This document shows positions 45,283-54,283 of a stretch of 64,000 nt of DNA, piece by piece; position 1 is the first letter of the stretch; every line of letters starts with the position of its first letter. Both the position numbers and the translations under genes were made by a program. This DNA is from Acetobacteraceae bacterium (GTDB lineage Bacteria > Pseudomonadota > Alphaproteobacteria > Acetobacterales > Acetobacteraceae), in contig JARLIM010000024.1 of NCBI GenBank assembly GCA_031291725.1, forward strand, positions 1 through 64,000, written 5' to 3'. Under the pieces are notes generated by a model. It had not been told where the DNA came from. It saw only the letters and a program-made list of their open reading frames with translations, and did no database searches.

Positions 45283-46235
45283 AACGCTCCGAATGGTTGT
45301 TCCTGGTGGCACTCCTGGCGGCGTTGGCGCTGGTGCCGCTGCTGGCCTCCAATCTGGTGATCAATTTCCTGGTCACAGCGCTTATCGTGGCCTTGGCCGC
45401 CCTTGGCTGGAATATCCTGGGCGGGCTGGGCGGGCAGATCTCCTTCGGCCATGCCGCCTTCTTCGGCACTGGCGCTTACGTGACCGAGCTGTTGCAACTG
45501 CGCTTGGGGGCGAATGCCTGGGCGGCGGCGGTGGCGGGCATTGCCGCCGGCGCGCTGGTGGGGTTGGCGATTGGTGCGGCGGTGTTTCGCGCCCGGCTGC
45601 GCGGCTCGTATTTCGCCCTTGTCACATTGGCCTTCGCCGAGGTGCTGCGCATTCTGGCCAATGCGCTCGATGTCACCGGCGGTGCGTCCGGCCTGCTGCT
45701 GCCATTGCAGCCGGGTGCGGCCCATTTCCAGTTCGATCAGCGTTCTGTCTTCGCCTGGATCGGCATTGCCTGCGTGGGCGCGGTGTTGCTACTGACACGC
45801 CATATGATGAACAGCCGCTTCGGCGCACATCTGGCCGCCGTGCGCGAGAACGAGGATGCCGCCCGCGCATTGGGCGTGGACATCCTGGCCACCAAGCTGC
45901 GCGCCATCACGCTCTCGGCCGCGATCACGGCGGCGGCGGGCGTGTTCTATGTGCAGTATTTCCTCTATCTGGACGCCAATATCGGCTACGGCACCTGGAT
46001 TTCCATCGAAGCCCTGCTGGCCGCCATCATCGGCGGCGTCGGCACCATGGCAGGCCCGTTGATCGGTGCCTTGGCGCTGCATGGGCTGGGGGAACTCACA
46101 CGCGGTTTCGCGGGCAGCATCACCGGCATCGATCTGGTGATCTTCGGCCTTCTCCTCGTCGCCGCCATCGCCTTTGCCCCGGCGGGCATCGTGGGGGCGT
46201 GGAAGCGCTATGTCGGGGGGCGACGCAATGCTTGA
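45279..46235 (+). CDS. livM: Branched-chain amino acid/amide ABC transporter permease (LivM family)
   Basis: A 318-residue membrane protein: LVTALIVALAALGWNILGGLGGQISFGHAAFFGTGAY is the LivM signature, the coupling loop is FGAHLAAVRENEDAARALGVDILATKLRAI, and LLAAIIGGVGTMAGPLIGA follows. Its end overlaps the LivG-type start by 8 bases. Confidence 0.92.
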   Translation: MKRSEWLFLVALLAALALVPLLASNLVINFLVTALIVALAALGWNILGGLGGQISFGHAAFFGTGAYVTELLQLRLGANAWAAAVAGIAAGALVGLAIGAAVFRARLRGSYFALVTLAFAEVLRILANALDVTGGASGLLLPLQPGAAHFQFDQRSVFAWIGIACVGAVLLLTRHMMNSRFGAHLAAVRENEDAARALGVDILATKLRAITLSAAITAAAGVFYVQYFLYLDANIGYGTWISIEALLAAIIGGVGTMAGPLIGALALHGLGELTRGFAGSITGIDLVIFGLLLVAAIAFAPAGIVGAWKRYVGGRRNA

Positions 46236-46968
46236 AGTCTCCAACATTTCCCGCAGCTTTGGCGGCGTGCGCGCGCTGGGCGGTCTTTCGCTCTCGGTCG
46301 CCCAAGGCAGCATCACCGGGCTGATCGGGCCGAACGGCGCGGGCAAGACGACGATGTTCGGCGTGATCTCGGGCTTCGTCGCCCCCGACACCGGCTCGGT
46401 GACCTATCGCGGGGCCGACATCACCCGCGAGCCCGCCCATCTGCGCGCCCGGCGCGGTATCGCCCGCACCTTTCAGATCGTGCAGCCCTTCGCCGGTCTT
46501 TCCGTTGGCGAGAACATCGCCGTCGGGTCCTATCTGCGCCATGCCAAGCCGTCCGAGGCCCGCGCGCGGGCAGAGGCGGTGGCACGGCGTGTGGGGTTGG
46601 GGGCGATGCTCGATCAACCCGCCTCGGCGTTGACGGTCTCCGGGCGCAAACGGCTGGAACTGGCGCGCGCCCTGGCGACCGAGCCGGACCTGCTGCTGCT
46701 CGATGAGGTTTTGGCCGGTCTCAACCCGTCCGAAATCCGCGACATTCTGCCGGTCATCCACGACATCCGCGCCAGCGGCGTGACGATCCTGATGATCGAG
46801 CATGTGATGCAGGCGGTGATGGCGCTGTGTGACGATATTTTCGTCATGGCGCAGGGCCGCATGATCGCCGAGGGCAAGCCGGATGCGGTCTGTCGCGACC
46901 CTCAGGTGATCGAAGCCTATCTCGGCCACGGTGCCGCCGCACGGATGCAGGAGGCAGGCAATGCTTGA
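46228..46968 (+). CDS. livG: Branched-chain amino acid/amide ABC transporter ATPase (LivG family)
   Basis: A 246-residue ATPase: Walker A GPNGAGKTTMFGVISGF, Q-loop RTFQIVQPF, signature-like LTVSGRKRLELARALA, Walker B LLLLDEVLAGLNPSEI, and the C-terminal LivG motif EGKPDAVCRDPQVIEAYLG. The signature reads VSGRKR in place of LSGGxxR, a common LivG variation. The start at 46228 has a G-run as ribosome site; 46210 is possible. Confidence 0.9.
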   Translation: MLEVSNISRSFGGVRALGGLSLSVAQGSITGLIGPNGAGKTTMFGVISGFVAPDTGSVTYRGADITREPAHLRARRGIARTFQIVQPFAGLSVGENIAVGSYLRHAKPSEARARAEAVARRVGLGAMLDQPASALTVSGRKRLELARALATEPDLLLLDEVLAGLNPSEIRDILPVIHDIRASGVTILMIEHVMQAVMALCDDIFVMAQGRMIAEGKPDAVCRDPQVIEAYLGHGAAARMQEAGNA

Positions 46969-47662
46969 CGTCTCGGGCCTGCGTGCGGGCTATGGCGGAG
47001 TGGAGGTGCTGCGCGGTCTCGATCTGTCGGTGGCAGAGGGGGAGATATTGGCCGTGCTGGGCGCCAATGGCGTGGGCAAGACCACGCTGAACAAGGTGCT
47101 CTCCGGCGTGCTGCCGCCCAGCGCGGGTGAAATCCGCTTTTGCGGGGAGCGCATCGAACGGGCCAGTGCGGCGCGGATCGTGGAGGCCGGGCTGATCCAG
47201 GTGCCGGAGGGCCGCAAGATTTTCCCCGATCTGTCGGTGCAGGAAAATCTCATCCTGGGCAGCTATCGTCGCGGCAAGCCCAACCGGGCGCGCAATGTCG
47301 AGCATGTGCTCGACATCTTCCCCCGCCTGCGTGAGCGCCTTGGCCAGATGGGCGGCACGTTGTCCGGCGGTGAGCAGCAAATGCTCGCCATCGGGCGCGG
47401 CATGATGGCCGAGCCGAAACTGCTCATTCTCGACGAACCCTCGCTCGGCCTGTCGCCGCTGCTGGTCGAAGAGATGTTCACCCTGATCCGTCGCCTCAAT
47501 GCCGAGGGTCTGGCGATCATGCTGGTGGAGCAGAACGTGGTGCAATCGCTGGAAATCGCCGCCCGCGCCATCATTCTCGAAAACGGCGCCTGCGCGCTGT
47601 CCGGTCCGGCTGCGGACTTGGCGGCCAATCCCGAACTGAAACGTGCCTATCTGGGCATGTGA
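46961..47662 (+). CDS. livF: Branched-chain amino acid/amide ABC transporter ATPase (LivF family)
   Basis: A 233-residue ATPase: Walker A GANGVGKTTLNKVLSGV, LIQVPEGRKIFPDLSVQENL (LivF hallmark), signature LSGGEQQMLAIGRGMM, Walker B LLILDEPSLGLSP. It overlaps the LivG-type gene by 8 bases and is followed by catabolic genes of the same operon. Confidence 0.92.
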   Translation: MLDVSGLRAGYGGVEVLRGLDLSVAEGEILAVLGANGVGKTTLNKVLSGVLPPSAGEIRFCGERIERASAARIVEAGLIQVPEGRKIFPDLSVQENLILGSYRRGKPNRARNVEHVLDIFPRLRERLGQMGGTLSGGEQQMLAIGRGMMAEPKLLILDEPSLGLSPLLVEEMFTLIRRLNAEGLAIMLVEQNVVQSLEIAARAIILENGACALSGPAADLAANPELKRAYLGM

Positions 47663-47675
47663 GGAAATGACCATC

Positions 47676-48545
47676 ATGAGCCTCAAACAACGCCTCACCG
47701 AGCGCCGCATTCTGGTCGCCCCCGGTGTGTTCGACGCCCTCACCGCCGCCATCGCCACCGATGCGGGCTTTGAGGCGCTGTATCTGTCCGGGGCGGCGAT
47801 TGCCTATACCAAGCTCGGGCGTCCCGATATTGGCCTCGTCTCGATGAATGAGGTCGCCGAGACCATCGCCCTGGTGCGCGATCGGGTGGCCACCGCGCTG
47901 ATCGTCGATGCCGATAACGGCTATGGCAATGCGCTCAACGTGCAGCGCACGATGCGGGTGTTTGAGCGCGCGGGGGCCTCGGCGATCCAGCTGGAAGACC
48001 AGACGATGCCGAAACGCTGCGGTCATCTGGCGGATAAATCGCTGATCTCGGCGCAGGAAATGGCGGGCAAGATCAAAGCCGCCGTCGATGCCCGGCACAG
48101 CGCCGAAACGCTGGTGATCGCCCGCACCGATGCCGTCGCCGTCGAGGGCTTCGAGCCTGCGTTGGAGCGCGCGCGGCTCTATGCGCAAAGCGGCGCGGAC
48201 GTGCTGTTTGTCGAGGCCCCCCGCACGCGGGACCAACTCGCCGCCCTCACGGCGGCCTTGGGCGACGTGCTGCCGTTGATGGCCAACATGGTGGAGGGTG
48301 GCGACACACCGTTGCTCTCCGCCGATGAGTTGGGCGATCTGGGCTTTTCGTTGGTGATCTTCCCCGGCGGCATCGTGCGGGCTTTGGCGCGCACGGCGCA
48401 GGATTACTACGCCTCTCTCGCCCAGCACGGCAGCAACGCGCCGTTCGGCAACCGGATGTACGATTTCAAAGCCCTCAACACCCTGATCGGCACAACCGAG
48501 ATGTTGGCCGCGGGTGCCCGCTATGAAGGCAAGGAGCAGGCCTGA
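47676..48545 (+). CDS. Isocitrate lyase / PEP mutase superfamily C-C lyase (methylisocitrate lyase-like)
   Basis: A 289-residue barrel enzyme: LIVDADNGYGNALNVQRT (D78, D80), IQLEDQTMPKRCGH (E107, D108; catalytic C115 in KRCGH) and IARTDAVAVEGFEPALERA. KRCGH marks lyases rather than PEP mutase. Candidates include methylisocitrate-, dimethylmalate- or a related hydroxy-diacid lyase. The ATG at 47676 is spaced 11 bases after GAGG. It lies between the importer and the HyuB/HyuA genes and is a paralogue of the 5060-5920 gene. Confidence 0.87.
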   Translation: MSLKQRLTERRILVAPGVFDALTAAIATDAGFEALYLSGAAIAYTKLGRPDIGLVSMNEVAETIALVRDRVATALIVDADNGYGNALNVQRTMRVFERAGASAIQLEDQTMPKRCGHLADKSLISAQEMAGKIKAAVDARHSAETLVIARTDAVAVEGFEPALERARLYAQSGADVLFVEAPRTRDQLAALTAALGDVLPLMANMVEGGDTPLLSADELGDLGFSLVIFPGGIVRALARTAQDYYASLAQHGSNAPFGNRMYDFKALNTLIGTTEMLAAGARYEGKEQA

Positions 48546-50224
48546 TGATTGATCCGATTACGCTCGCCATCCTGAAGGGGCGGCTGGAGCAGATCGCCGA
48601 TGAGATGGACGCCACCCTCTATCGCTCGGCCTTCAACCCGATCATCGCCGAAGCCCGCGACGCCTGCCACGGGCTGTATCACGCCAGCACCGGCGACACG
48701 CTGGTGCAGGGCGCCAACGGCCTGCCGATTTTCGTCGGCGCCATGGCGTTCGCCGTCAAGGCGGTGATCGACAAGGTGGCCGAAAGCGGCGGGTTGCAGG
48801 AGGGCGATACCTACCTGTTCAACGACCCCTATGAAGGCGGCACCCATCTGAACGATTTCCGGCTGGTGCGCCCGGTGTTCCGCAATGGCACGCTGTTCTG
48901 CTGGATGGCCTCGGTGGGCCATTGGCTGGATATCGGCGGCAACGTGCCGGGCGGCTACAACCCGAAAGCCACCGAAAGCTTTCAGGAAGGCGTGCGCATC
49001 CCGCCGGTGAAGCTGTTCACCAAGGGCGTGCTGAACCGCGACATCGTGGACATCCTGGCCGCCAATTCGCGGGTTCCCACCAGCAATTGGGGCGACATGA
49101 ACGGGCAGCTCAACGCGCTCGACCTCGGTGAACGCCGCTTCCACGCGCTGCTCGATGAATACGGAGACGCAACCGTTACCGAGGCCTTCACGCAATTCTC
49201 CGACCGTGCCGAGGCGCTGATGCGCGCGGCGATTGCGTCGCTGCCCGATGGCCAATACCGCTTTGATGACGTGCTCGACAATGACGGCATCACCGATGAC
49301 ATGCTCACGGTCGCCCTTGATCTGACGATTGCGGGCGATGAGATGACGCTCGATTTCTCGCGCTCGTCGATGGCGGCGCAAGGGCCGATCAACATCTCGC
49401 GCTCCACCGCCATTGCCGCCTGTTACGTCGCACTGAAGCACATCTTCACCGACGTTCCGGCCAATGCGGGATGCTTGCGGCCGATCCGCTTTGTGATCAC
49501 CGACAACTCGCTGCTCGGCGTGCATGCGCCCAAGCCGGTGGCGGGTTACACCGAGACGATCTTGCGGCTGATCGGCGTGGTCTTCGCAGCCCTCGCGCAG
49601 GCCAACCCCGCCGCGGCCGTAGCCGGTCCGTTCGGCACGATCAACGCGCTCTCGCTGGCCGGACACCGCACAGACGGCTCGCGCTGGGTGATGTTCTCCT
49701 TCTTCGGCGGCGGGCTTGGCGGATCGCCGGTCAGTGACGGGCTGAGCCACGCCAACAACCCGATTTCCACTGCCACCATCCCGCCCGCCGAAATCCTGGA
49801 AGCCGCCTATCCGGTGATGTTCACCCAATGGGCGCTGCGCCCGGATTCCGCCGGCTCCGGCACGCATCGCGGCGGGTTGGGTGCGGTATACGAGATCGAA
49901 ACCCTCACCGATGCCCGCGTCTCCCTGCTGGGCGAGCGCGGCAAGGTGGCACCGTTTGGGGTGGCGGGCGGCGCCTCATCGGCGAAGAACACCTTCACTT
50001 GGCAGAGCGATGAGGGCGACAAATCGCCGCCGATGGTCTCCAAGATCACCGATGTCTCATTGCGCGCCGGGATGCGGCTGCGGCTGGAGACGCCGGGCGG
50101 CGGCGGGTGGGGTGCGGCCTCGGGGCGCGACCGGGCGGCGATCGCCCGCGATGTGGCGCTGGGCTACGTCTCGGCAGAGGCGGCCCTGCGCGATTATGGC
50201 TTCACTTCGGGAGAGACGGCATGA
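48545..50224 (+). CDS. hyuB: Hydantoinase B / oxoprolinase beta-type subunit
   Basis: A 559-residue HyuB/HydB-family protein: DPITLAILKGRLEQIADEMDATLYRSAFNPIIAEARDACHG at the N-terminus, YLFNDPYEGGTHLNDFRLVRPVF, and the C-terminal Gly-rich ETPGGGGWGAASGRDRAAIARDVALGY. With HyuA it forms ATP-dependent enzymes that open cyclic imides/lactams (N-methylhydantoinase, 5-oxoprolinase) or carboxylate ketones (acetone/acetophenone carboxylase). It shares one base with the lyase stop and overlaps HyuA by 4 bases. Confidence 0.92.
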   Translation: MIDPITLAILKGRLEQIADEMDATLYRSAFNPIIAEARDACHGLYHASTGDTLVQGANGLPIFVGAMAFAVKAVIDKVAESGGLQEGDTYLFNDPYEGGTHLNDFRLVRPVFRNGTLFCWMASVGHWLDIGGNVPGGYNPKATESFQEGVRIPPVKLFTKGVLNRDIVDILAANSRVPTSNWGDMNGQLNALDLGERRFHALLDEYGDATVTEAFTQFSDRAEALMRAAIASLPDGQYRFDDVLDNDGITDDMLTVALDLTIAGDEMTLDFSRSSMAAQGPINISRSTAIAACYVALKHIFTDVPANAGCLRPIRFVITDNSLLGVHAPKPVAGYTETILRLIGVVFAALAQANPAAAVAGPFGTINALSLAGHRTDGSRWVMFSFFGGGLGGSPVSDGLSHANNPISTATIPPAEILEAAYPVMFTQWALRPDSAGSGTHRGGLGAVYEIETLTDARVSLLGERGKVAPFGVAGGASSAKNTFTWQSDEGDKSPPMVSKITDVSLRAGMRLRLETPGGGGWGAASGRDRAAIARDVALGYVSAEAALRDYGFTSGETA

Positions 50225-52275
50225 CCGCCCGCACCATGGTTGGCGTCGATGTCGGCGGCACGTTCACCGATCTGTTCTATTTCGACGCCGATACCGGCCA
50301 GTTCCAAACCGGCAAGGTGCCGTCCAATCGCGGCGATGAGGCGGTGGGGTTTCTGGAAGGCTTGCGGCAATTCGGGGCGGTGGCCAATCTCGGCTCCATC
50401 GTGCACGGCACCACGGTGGGCACCAATGCGCTGCTCGAACGCAAAGGCGCCCGCGTCGGCCTGATCACCACGCCCGGCTTCCGTGACGCGCTGGAAATGC
50501 GCAGGCGTGATCGCCGCCACACCTGGGGGCTGACCGGCGATTTCATCCCCGTGGTCGAGCGCGACATGCGGGTGGAAGTGGCCGAACGCACCCTGGCCGA
50601 TGGCAGCATTCGCACGGCGATCGACCCTGAAGAGGTCCGCACAGTGGCAGCCCGCCTGCGCGATGCGGGGGCGCAGGCCTTGGCGATTGTCTTCGTCAAT
50701 TCCTACGCCAATCCGGCCAATGAACAGGCGGCTTTGGCGGCGGCGATGGCGGTCTGGCCGAATGGCAACATTGCCTGCTCCAGCCAAATCCTGCCGGAAA
50801 TCCGCGAATTCGAACGCAGCTCCACCACGGCGCTGAACGCCTATCTGCAACCCGTCGTCGGCTCCTACCTCGCCAAGCTCGACGAGGCGCTGGCAAGTGA
50901 CGGCTTCGCGGGCAAGTTCCACATCGTACAGAGCAATGGCGGCGTGATGTCGACTGCCACCGCGCGACGTCTGCCGGTGCGCACCGCACTCTCCGGCCCG
51001 GCGGCGGGTGTGATTGCGGCGGCGGCGATTGCCAGCGCTGCGGGCTTCCCCGATGTGATCACCGGCGATCTCGGCGGCACGTCGTTCGACGTCTCGCTGG
51101 TCGTCGGCGGCAACACCGCGCTGGCCGCCCAGACCACCATCGATTTCGGTCTGGTGGTGCGCACGCCGATGATCGAGATCACCACCATCGGCGCGGGCGG
51201 CGGCTCGATTGCCAAGGTGGATGCGGGCGGGCTGTTGCAGGTGGGGCCGGAGAGTGCAGGCTCGCGTCCCGGCCCGGTCTGTTACGCGGGCGGCAATACG
51301 CGCCCCACGCTGACCGATGCCAATGTCGTCCTTGGCCGCATCAACGCCGAACGTCCGATTGGCGGCAAGCTCAAGCGGTTGGATGTGGAAGCGGCAAGCG
51401 AGGCCATCCGCATTCATGTCGCCGACCCGCTGGGCCTGGGCGTGATGCAGGCGGCGGAGGCGATTGTGCGGGTGGCCAATGGGCGGATGGCGGGGGCGAT
51501 CCGCCTCGTCTCCATCGAACGCGGCCACGATCCATCCCGCTTTGCCGCCGTGCCGTTCGGCGGCGGCGGTGCGCTGCATGCGGGTGCGTTGATCAAGGAG
51601 TGTGGGCTGAAGGCGGCCTTGGTGCCGCGCTATCCCGGTGTCACCTCCGCCCTGGGCTGCGTGATTGCCGATATCCGGCATGATCAGGTGCAGACGGTCA
51701 ATCTCTCCCTCGAAGGCATGGATGCCGACGCCCTCGCCGCCCGTATGGCCAGCGAGGCGCTGGCCTCGGTGCAGGTGGTGGAGGAGGCAGGCCTGCCGGT
51801 GACGGGTATCGACGTGCGGTTCGAGTTCGACATGCATTACGTCGGCCAGACCCACACCGTCTCTGTGCCGGTGCCGGTGGCGCTGGAGAATGGCCGGGTC
51901 GCGTTGAGCGAGGCGATCGTGCGGACGGCGTTCGAGGCGGCCTATCAATCCTCCTTCAGCCGCCTGCTGCCCGGCATTCCCGCCCGCATCGTCAATCTGC
52001 GCACAGCGGCCATCGGGCGGCGTCCGGCATTCGATCTGAAGGCACTGGCGCCCGTCGCTGGCACCGGCAGCGCCACCTTGCGTGAGACGCGTCCGGTGTG
52101 GTTCGACGGCGCGTGGCACGAGACGGCGATCTACACCCGTCTCGATCTGCCGGTCGGCACGCGCATCGCCGGTCCTGCCGTGCTGGAACAGCCGGATGCC
52201 ACCACGGTGATCGATCCGGGCCTGATCGCCCGCGTCGATGACTATGGCAACGTGATCGTGGAGCGGGCGGTATGA
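50221..52275 (+). CDS. hyuA: Hydantoinase A / oxoprolinase alpha-type subunit
   Basis: A 684-residue ATP-binding subunit: MVGVDVGGTFTDLFYFDADT (actin-like phosphate-1 loop), VHGTTVGTNALLERKGARVGLITTPGFRD, TALSGPAAGVIAA, ITGDLGGTSFDVSLVVGG, and GAGGGSIAKVD. It is the ATPase/phosphorylating half of the HyuA-HyuB enzyme. The substrate (hydantoin, lactam or ketone) cannot be decided from these motifs. The start at 50221 overlaps the HyuB stop (ATGA). Confidence 0.93.
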   Translation: MTARTMVGVDVGGTFTDLFYFDADTGQFQTGKVPSNRGDEAVGFLEGLRQFGAVANLGSIVHGTTVGTNALLERKGARVGLITTPGFRDALEMRRRDRRHTWGLTGDFIPVVERDMRVEVAERTLADGSIRTAIDPEEVRTVAARLRDAGAQALAIVFVNSYANPANEQAALAAAMAVWPNGNIACSSQILPEIREFERSSTTALNAYLQPVVGSYLAKLDEALASDGFAGKFHIVQSNGGVMSTATARRLPVRTALSGPAAGVIAAAAIASAAGFPDVITGDLGGTSFDVSLVVGGNTALAAQTTIDFGLVVRTPMIEITTIGAGGGSIAKVDAGGLLQVGPESAGSRPGPVCYAGGNTRPTLTDANVVLGRINAERPIGGKLKRLDVEAASEAIRIHVADPLGLGVMQAAEAIVRVANGRMAGAIRLVSIERGHDPSRFAAVPFGGGGALHAGALIKECGLKAALVPRYPGVTSALGCVIADIRHDQVQTVNLSLEGMDADALAARMASEALASVQVVEEAGLPVTGIDVRFEFDMHYVGQTHTVSVPVPVALENGRVALSEAIVRTAFEAAYQSSFSRLLPGIPARIVNLRTAAIGRRPAFDLKALAPVAGTGSATLRETRPVWFDGAWHETAIYTRLDLPVGTRIAGPAVLEQPDATTVIDPGLIARVDDYGNVIVERAV

Positions 52276-52883
52276 GCGGGGACATCGTTCCGATCAGCGA
52301 GACCGCCTTGCTGATCGTCGATCTGCAGAATGATTTCGTGCATCCCTTGGGCGCCTATGGCCGTGCCGGGCTTGGTGTGGCCGAGATCGCCGCCCTGCCC
52401 GACCGCCTTGCACCCTTGGCGCAGGCGATCCGGGCGAAGGGCGGCTTCGTGGTCTCCACTCATTTCACCCTGGTGCCGGGGCGTGGGGGGGAGCCGATCA
52501 TCTCGCCGCATCTGAAGGCGCTGCGCCCGTTCCTGGCCAAGGGTGATTTCCTGCCGGGCGCGTGGGGGCATCAATTGGTCGATGCGCTGCAACCCTCTGA
52601 TCTATCGGTCGAGAAAATCGCCTATTCGGCGTTTTACATGACGCGGCTGGAATGGGTTCTGCGCAAAAGCGGCATCCGGCGGCTGATCGCGGGCGGCATC
52701 GTGACCAATGGCGGTGTCGCCTCCACCGTGCGGGAAGCGCATGTGCGCGACATCGACACCGTGGTGCTCAGCGATGGCAGTGCGGCGTTCACCCGTGAGG
52801 TGCATGACACCGCCATCGCCGCCTTGCGCCCGGTCAGCCGGATTGCGACAATCGCTGAGATGTTGGCGGAGGTTTCGGCCTGA
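52272..52883 (+). CDS. Isochorismatase-fold hydrolase with Gly at the usual catalytic Cys
   Basis: A 203-residue alpha/beta hydrolase-like protein of the cysteine-hydrolase family: TALLIVDLQNDFVHP (D17), EKIAYSAF (K115) and GGIVTNGGVAST, where the family's nucleophilic Cys is replaced by G148. D and K are kept. True isochorismatases such as PhzD also lack the Cys and cleave an enol ether without it, so this is unlikely to be a nicotinamidase or N-carbamoylsarcosine amidase. The locus has no chorismate genes, so a different vinyl-ether or ester-like substrate is possible. It overlaps HyuA by 4 bases. Confidence 0.85.
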   Translation: MSGDIVPISETALLIVDLQNDFVHPLGAYGRAGLGVAEIAALPDRLAPLAQAIRAKGGFVVSTHFTLVPGRGGEPIISPHLKALRPFLAKGDFLPGAWGHQLVDALQPSDLSVEKIAYSAFYMTRLEWVLRKSGIRRLIAGGIVTNGGVASTVREAHVRDIDTVVLSDGSAAFTREVHDTAIAALRPVSRIATIAEMLAEVSA

Positions 52884-54283
52884 TGCGCATTTTGCCGCCG
52901 GATGGCACACCGTTCGAGATCGGCTTCCCCGTGGTGGTGATCGGCGGCGGCGCGGCTGGTATGGTGGCGGCCTTGGCGGCGCGGGAAAACGGTGCTGACG
53001 TGCTCGTCATCGAGCGCGACGCCTTGCCGCGAGGCTCCACATCGCTCTCGGCCGGCCTGATTCCGGCTCCGGGCACGCAATGGCAGCACGCCATCGGCGA
53101 GGTCGATTCCCCCGCGCAATTCGCCGCCGACATCATGCACAAGGCGCACGACACGCCCGATCCGGCTCTGGTGCAGTTGGTGACCAGCGAAATCGGCCCG
53201 GCGCTGGAATGGCTGCACACCGCACATGGGCTGCAATTCTCGTTGATTGCCGATTTCCGCTATCCCGGCCATTCCGCATTGCGCATGCACGGCCTGCCCA
53301 CCCGCTCCGGGTTGGAACTGGTCGATGCGCTGTGCCGCGCCGCCGAGGTGGCCGGAGTGGAATTGCTGTGCAAAGCCCGCGCGGTCTCGCTGATCGCCGA
53401 TGCCGAGCACATCCATGGTTTGGTGATCGAACGCCCTGACGGCAGCTGCGAACGCATCGGCTGCCACGCGCTGATCCTGGCCTGCAACGGCTATGGCGGC
53501 AATCGCACGCTGGTGTCGCGCTATATTCCGGCGATGGGGGACGCGCTGTATTTCGGCCATCCCGGCAATCAGGGTGACGCCCTGCTCTGGGGCGAGGCAC
53601 TGGGGGCGGCGAGCCGCGATTTGTCCGGTCATCAGGGCCACGGCTCGGTGGCGCATCCGGCGGGGATTCTGATCACCTGGGCGACGATCACCGAGGGCGG
53701 CATGCAGGTCAATATGCGTGGCAACCGCTTTTCGGACGAATCAACCGGCTATTCCGAACAAGGGGCGCGCGTGCTGGCCGAACCGGGCGGCATGGTCTGG
53801 TCTGTCTATGACACCCGCATCGCCGCCATCGCCCGCCAATTTGAGGATTACCGGCAGGCCGAGGCGGTGGGCATTGTGCTGCAGGAAAACGACGTGCCCG
53901 CCCTCGCCCGCCGCATGGGCGTGCCGGTGGCAGCCTTGCAGGCGAGCCTGGATGAGATCGAAGCGTGCAAACGCGGCGAACAGCCCGACCCGTTTGGCCG
54001 CGATTTCACCGGCGTGCCCCCCCTCACCCCGCCTTATTGCGCCATTCGGGTGACGGGCGCCCTGTTTCACACGCAAGGCGGGTTGGAGATCGACCAACAG
54101 GCCCGCGTGCGCAGGCAGGCAGGCGGCGTGTTCGCCAATCTCTACGCCACCGGCGGGGCGGCCTGCGGCGTCTCCGGCGCGGAGGCGTCGGGCTATCTGT
54201 CCGGCAACGGCCTGCTCACCGCCGTGGCCCTGGGGCGAGTGGCCGGGCGGGCAGCATCATATTGCAAGGATACCCAACGATGA
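52883..54283 (+). CDS. FAD-binding dehydrogenase, fumarate reductase / KstD-like family
   Basis: A 466-residue flavoprotein: VVVIGGGAAGMVAALAARENGADVLVIERD at residues ~14-43, ALPRGSTSLSAGLIPAPGT, GLPTRSGLELVDALCRAAEVAG, and the C-terminal FAD closure GVFANLYATGGAACGVSGAEASGYLSGNG. It probably oxidises or reduces a C-C bond next to a carbonyl. It is co-operonic with HyuAB, the isochorismatase-fold gene (one-base overlap) and the FAH-type gene. It differs in length from the 3347-5053 flavoprotein, so it is a distant relative rather than a recent copy. Confidence 0.85.
   Translation: MRILPPDGTPFEIGFPVVVIGGGAAGMVAALAARENGADVLVIERDALPRGSTSLSAGLIPAPGTQWQHAIGEVDSPAQFAADIMHKAHDTPDPALVQLVTSEIGPALEWLHTAHGLQFSLIADFRYPGHSALRMHGLPTRSGLELVDALCRAAEVAGVELLCKARAVSLIADAEHIHGLVIERPDGSCERIGCHALILACNGYGGNRTLVSRYIPAMGDALYFGHPGNQGDALLWGEALGAASRDLSGHQGHGSVAHPAGILITWATITEGGMQVNMRGNRFSDESTGYSEQGARVLAEPGGMVWSVYDTRIAAIARQFEDYRQAEAVGIVLQENDVPALARRMGVPVAALQASLDEIEACKRGEQPDPFGRDFTGVPPLTPPYCAIRVTGALFHTQGGLEIDQQARVRRQAGGVFANLYATGGAACGVSGAEASGYLSGNGLLTAVALGRVAGRAASYCKDTQR

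Noticed and set aside
50194-52119. Long minus-strand open frame over HyuA
   Set aside because: His/Arg-rich shadow with no domain; HyuA on the plus strand has complete ATPase motifs.
52272-52883. Nicotinamidase or N-carbamoylsarcosine amidase
   Set aside because: The nucleophilic Cys these amidases need is Gly in this protein.
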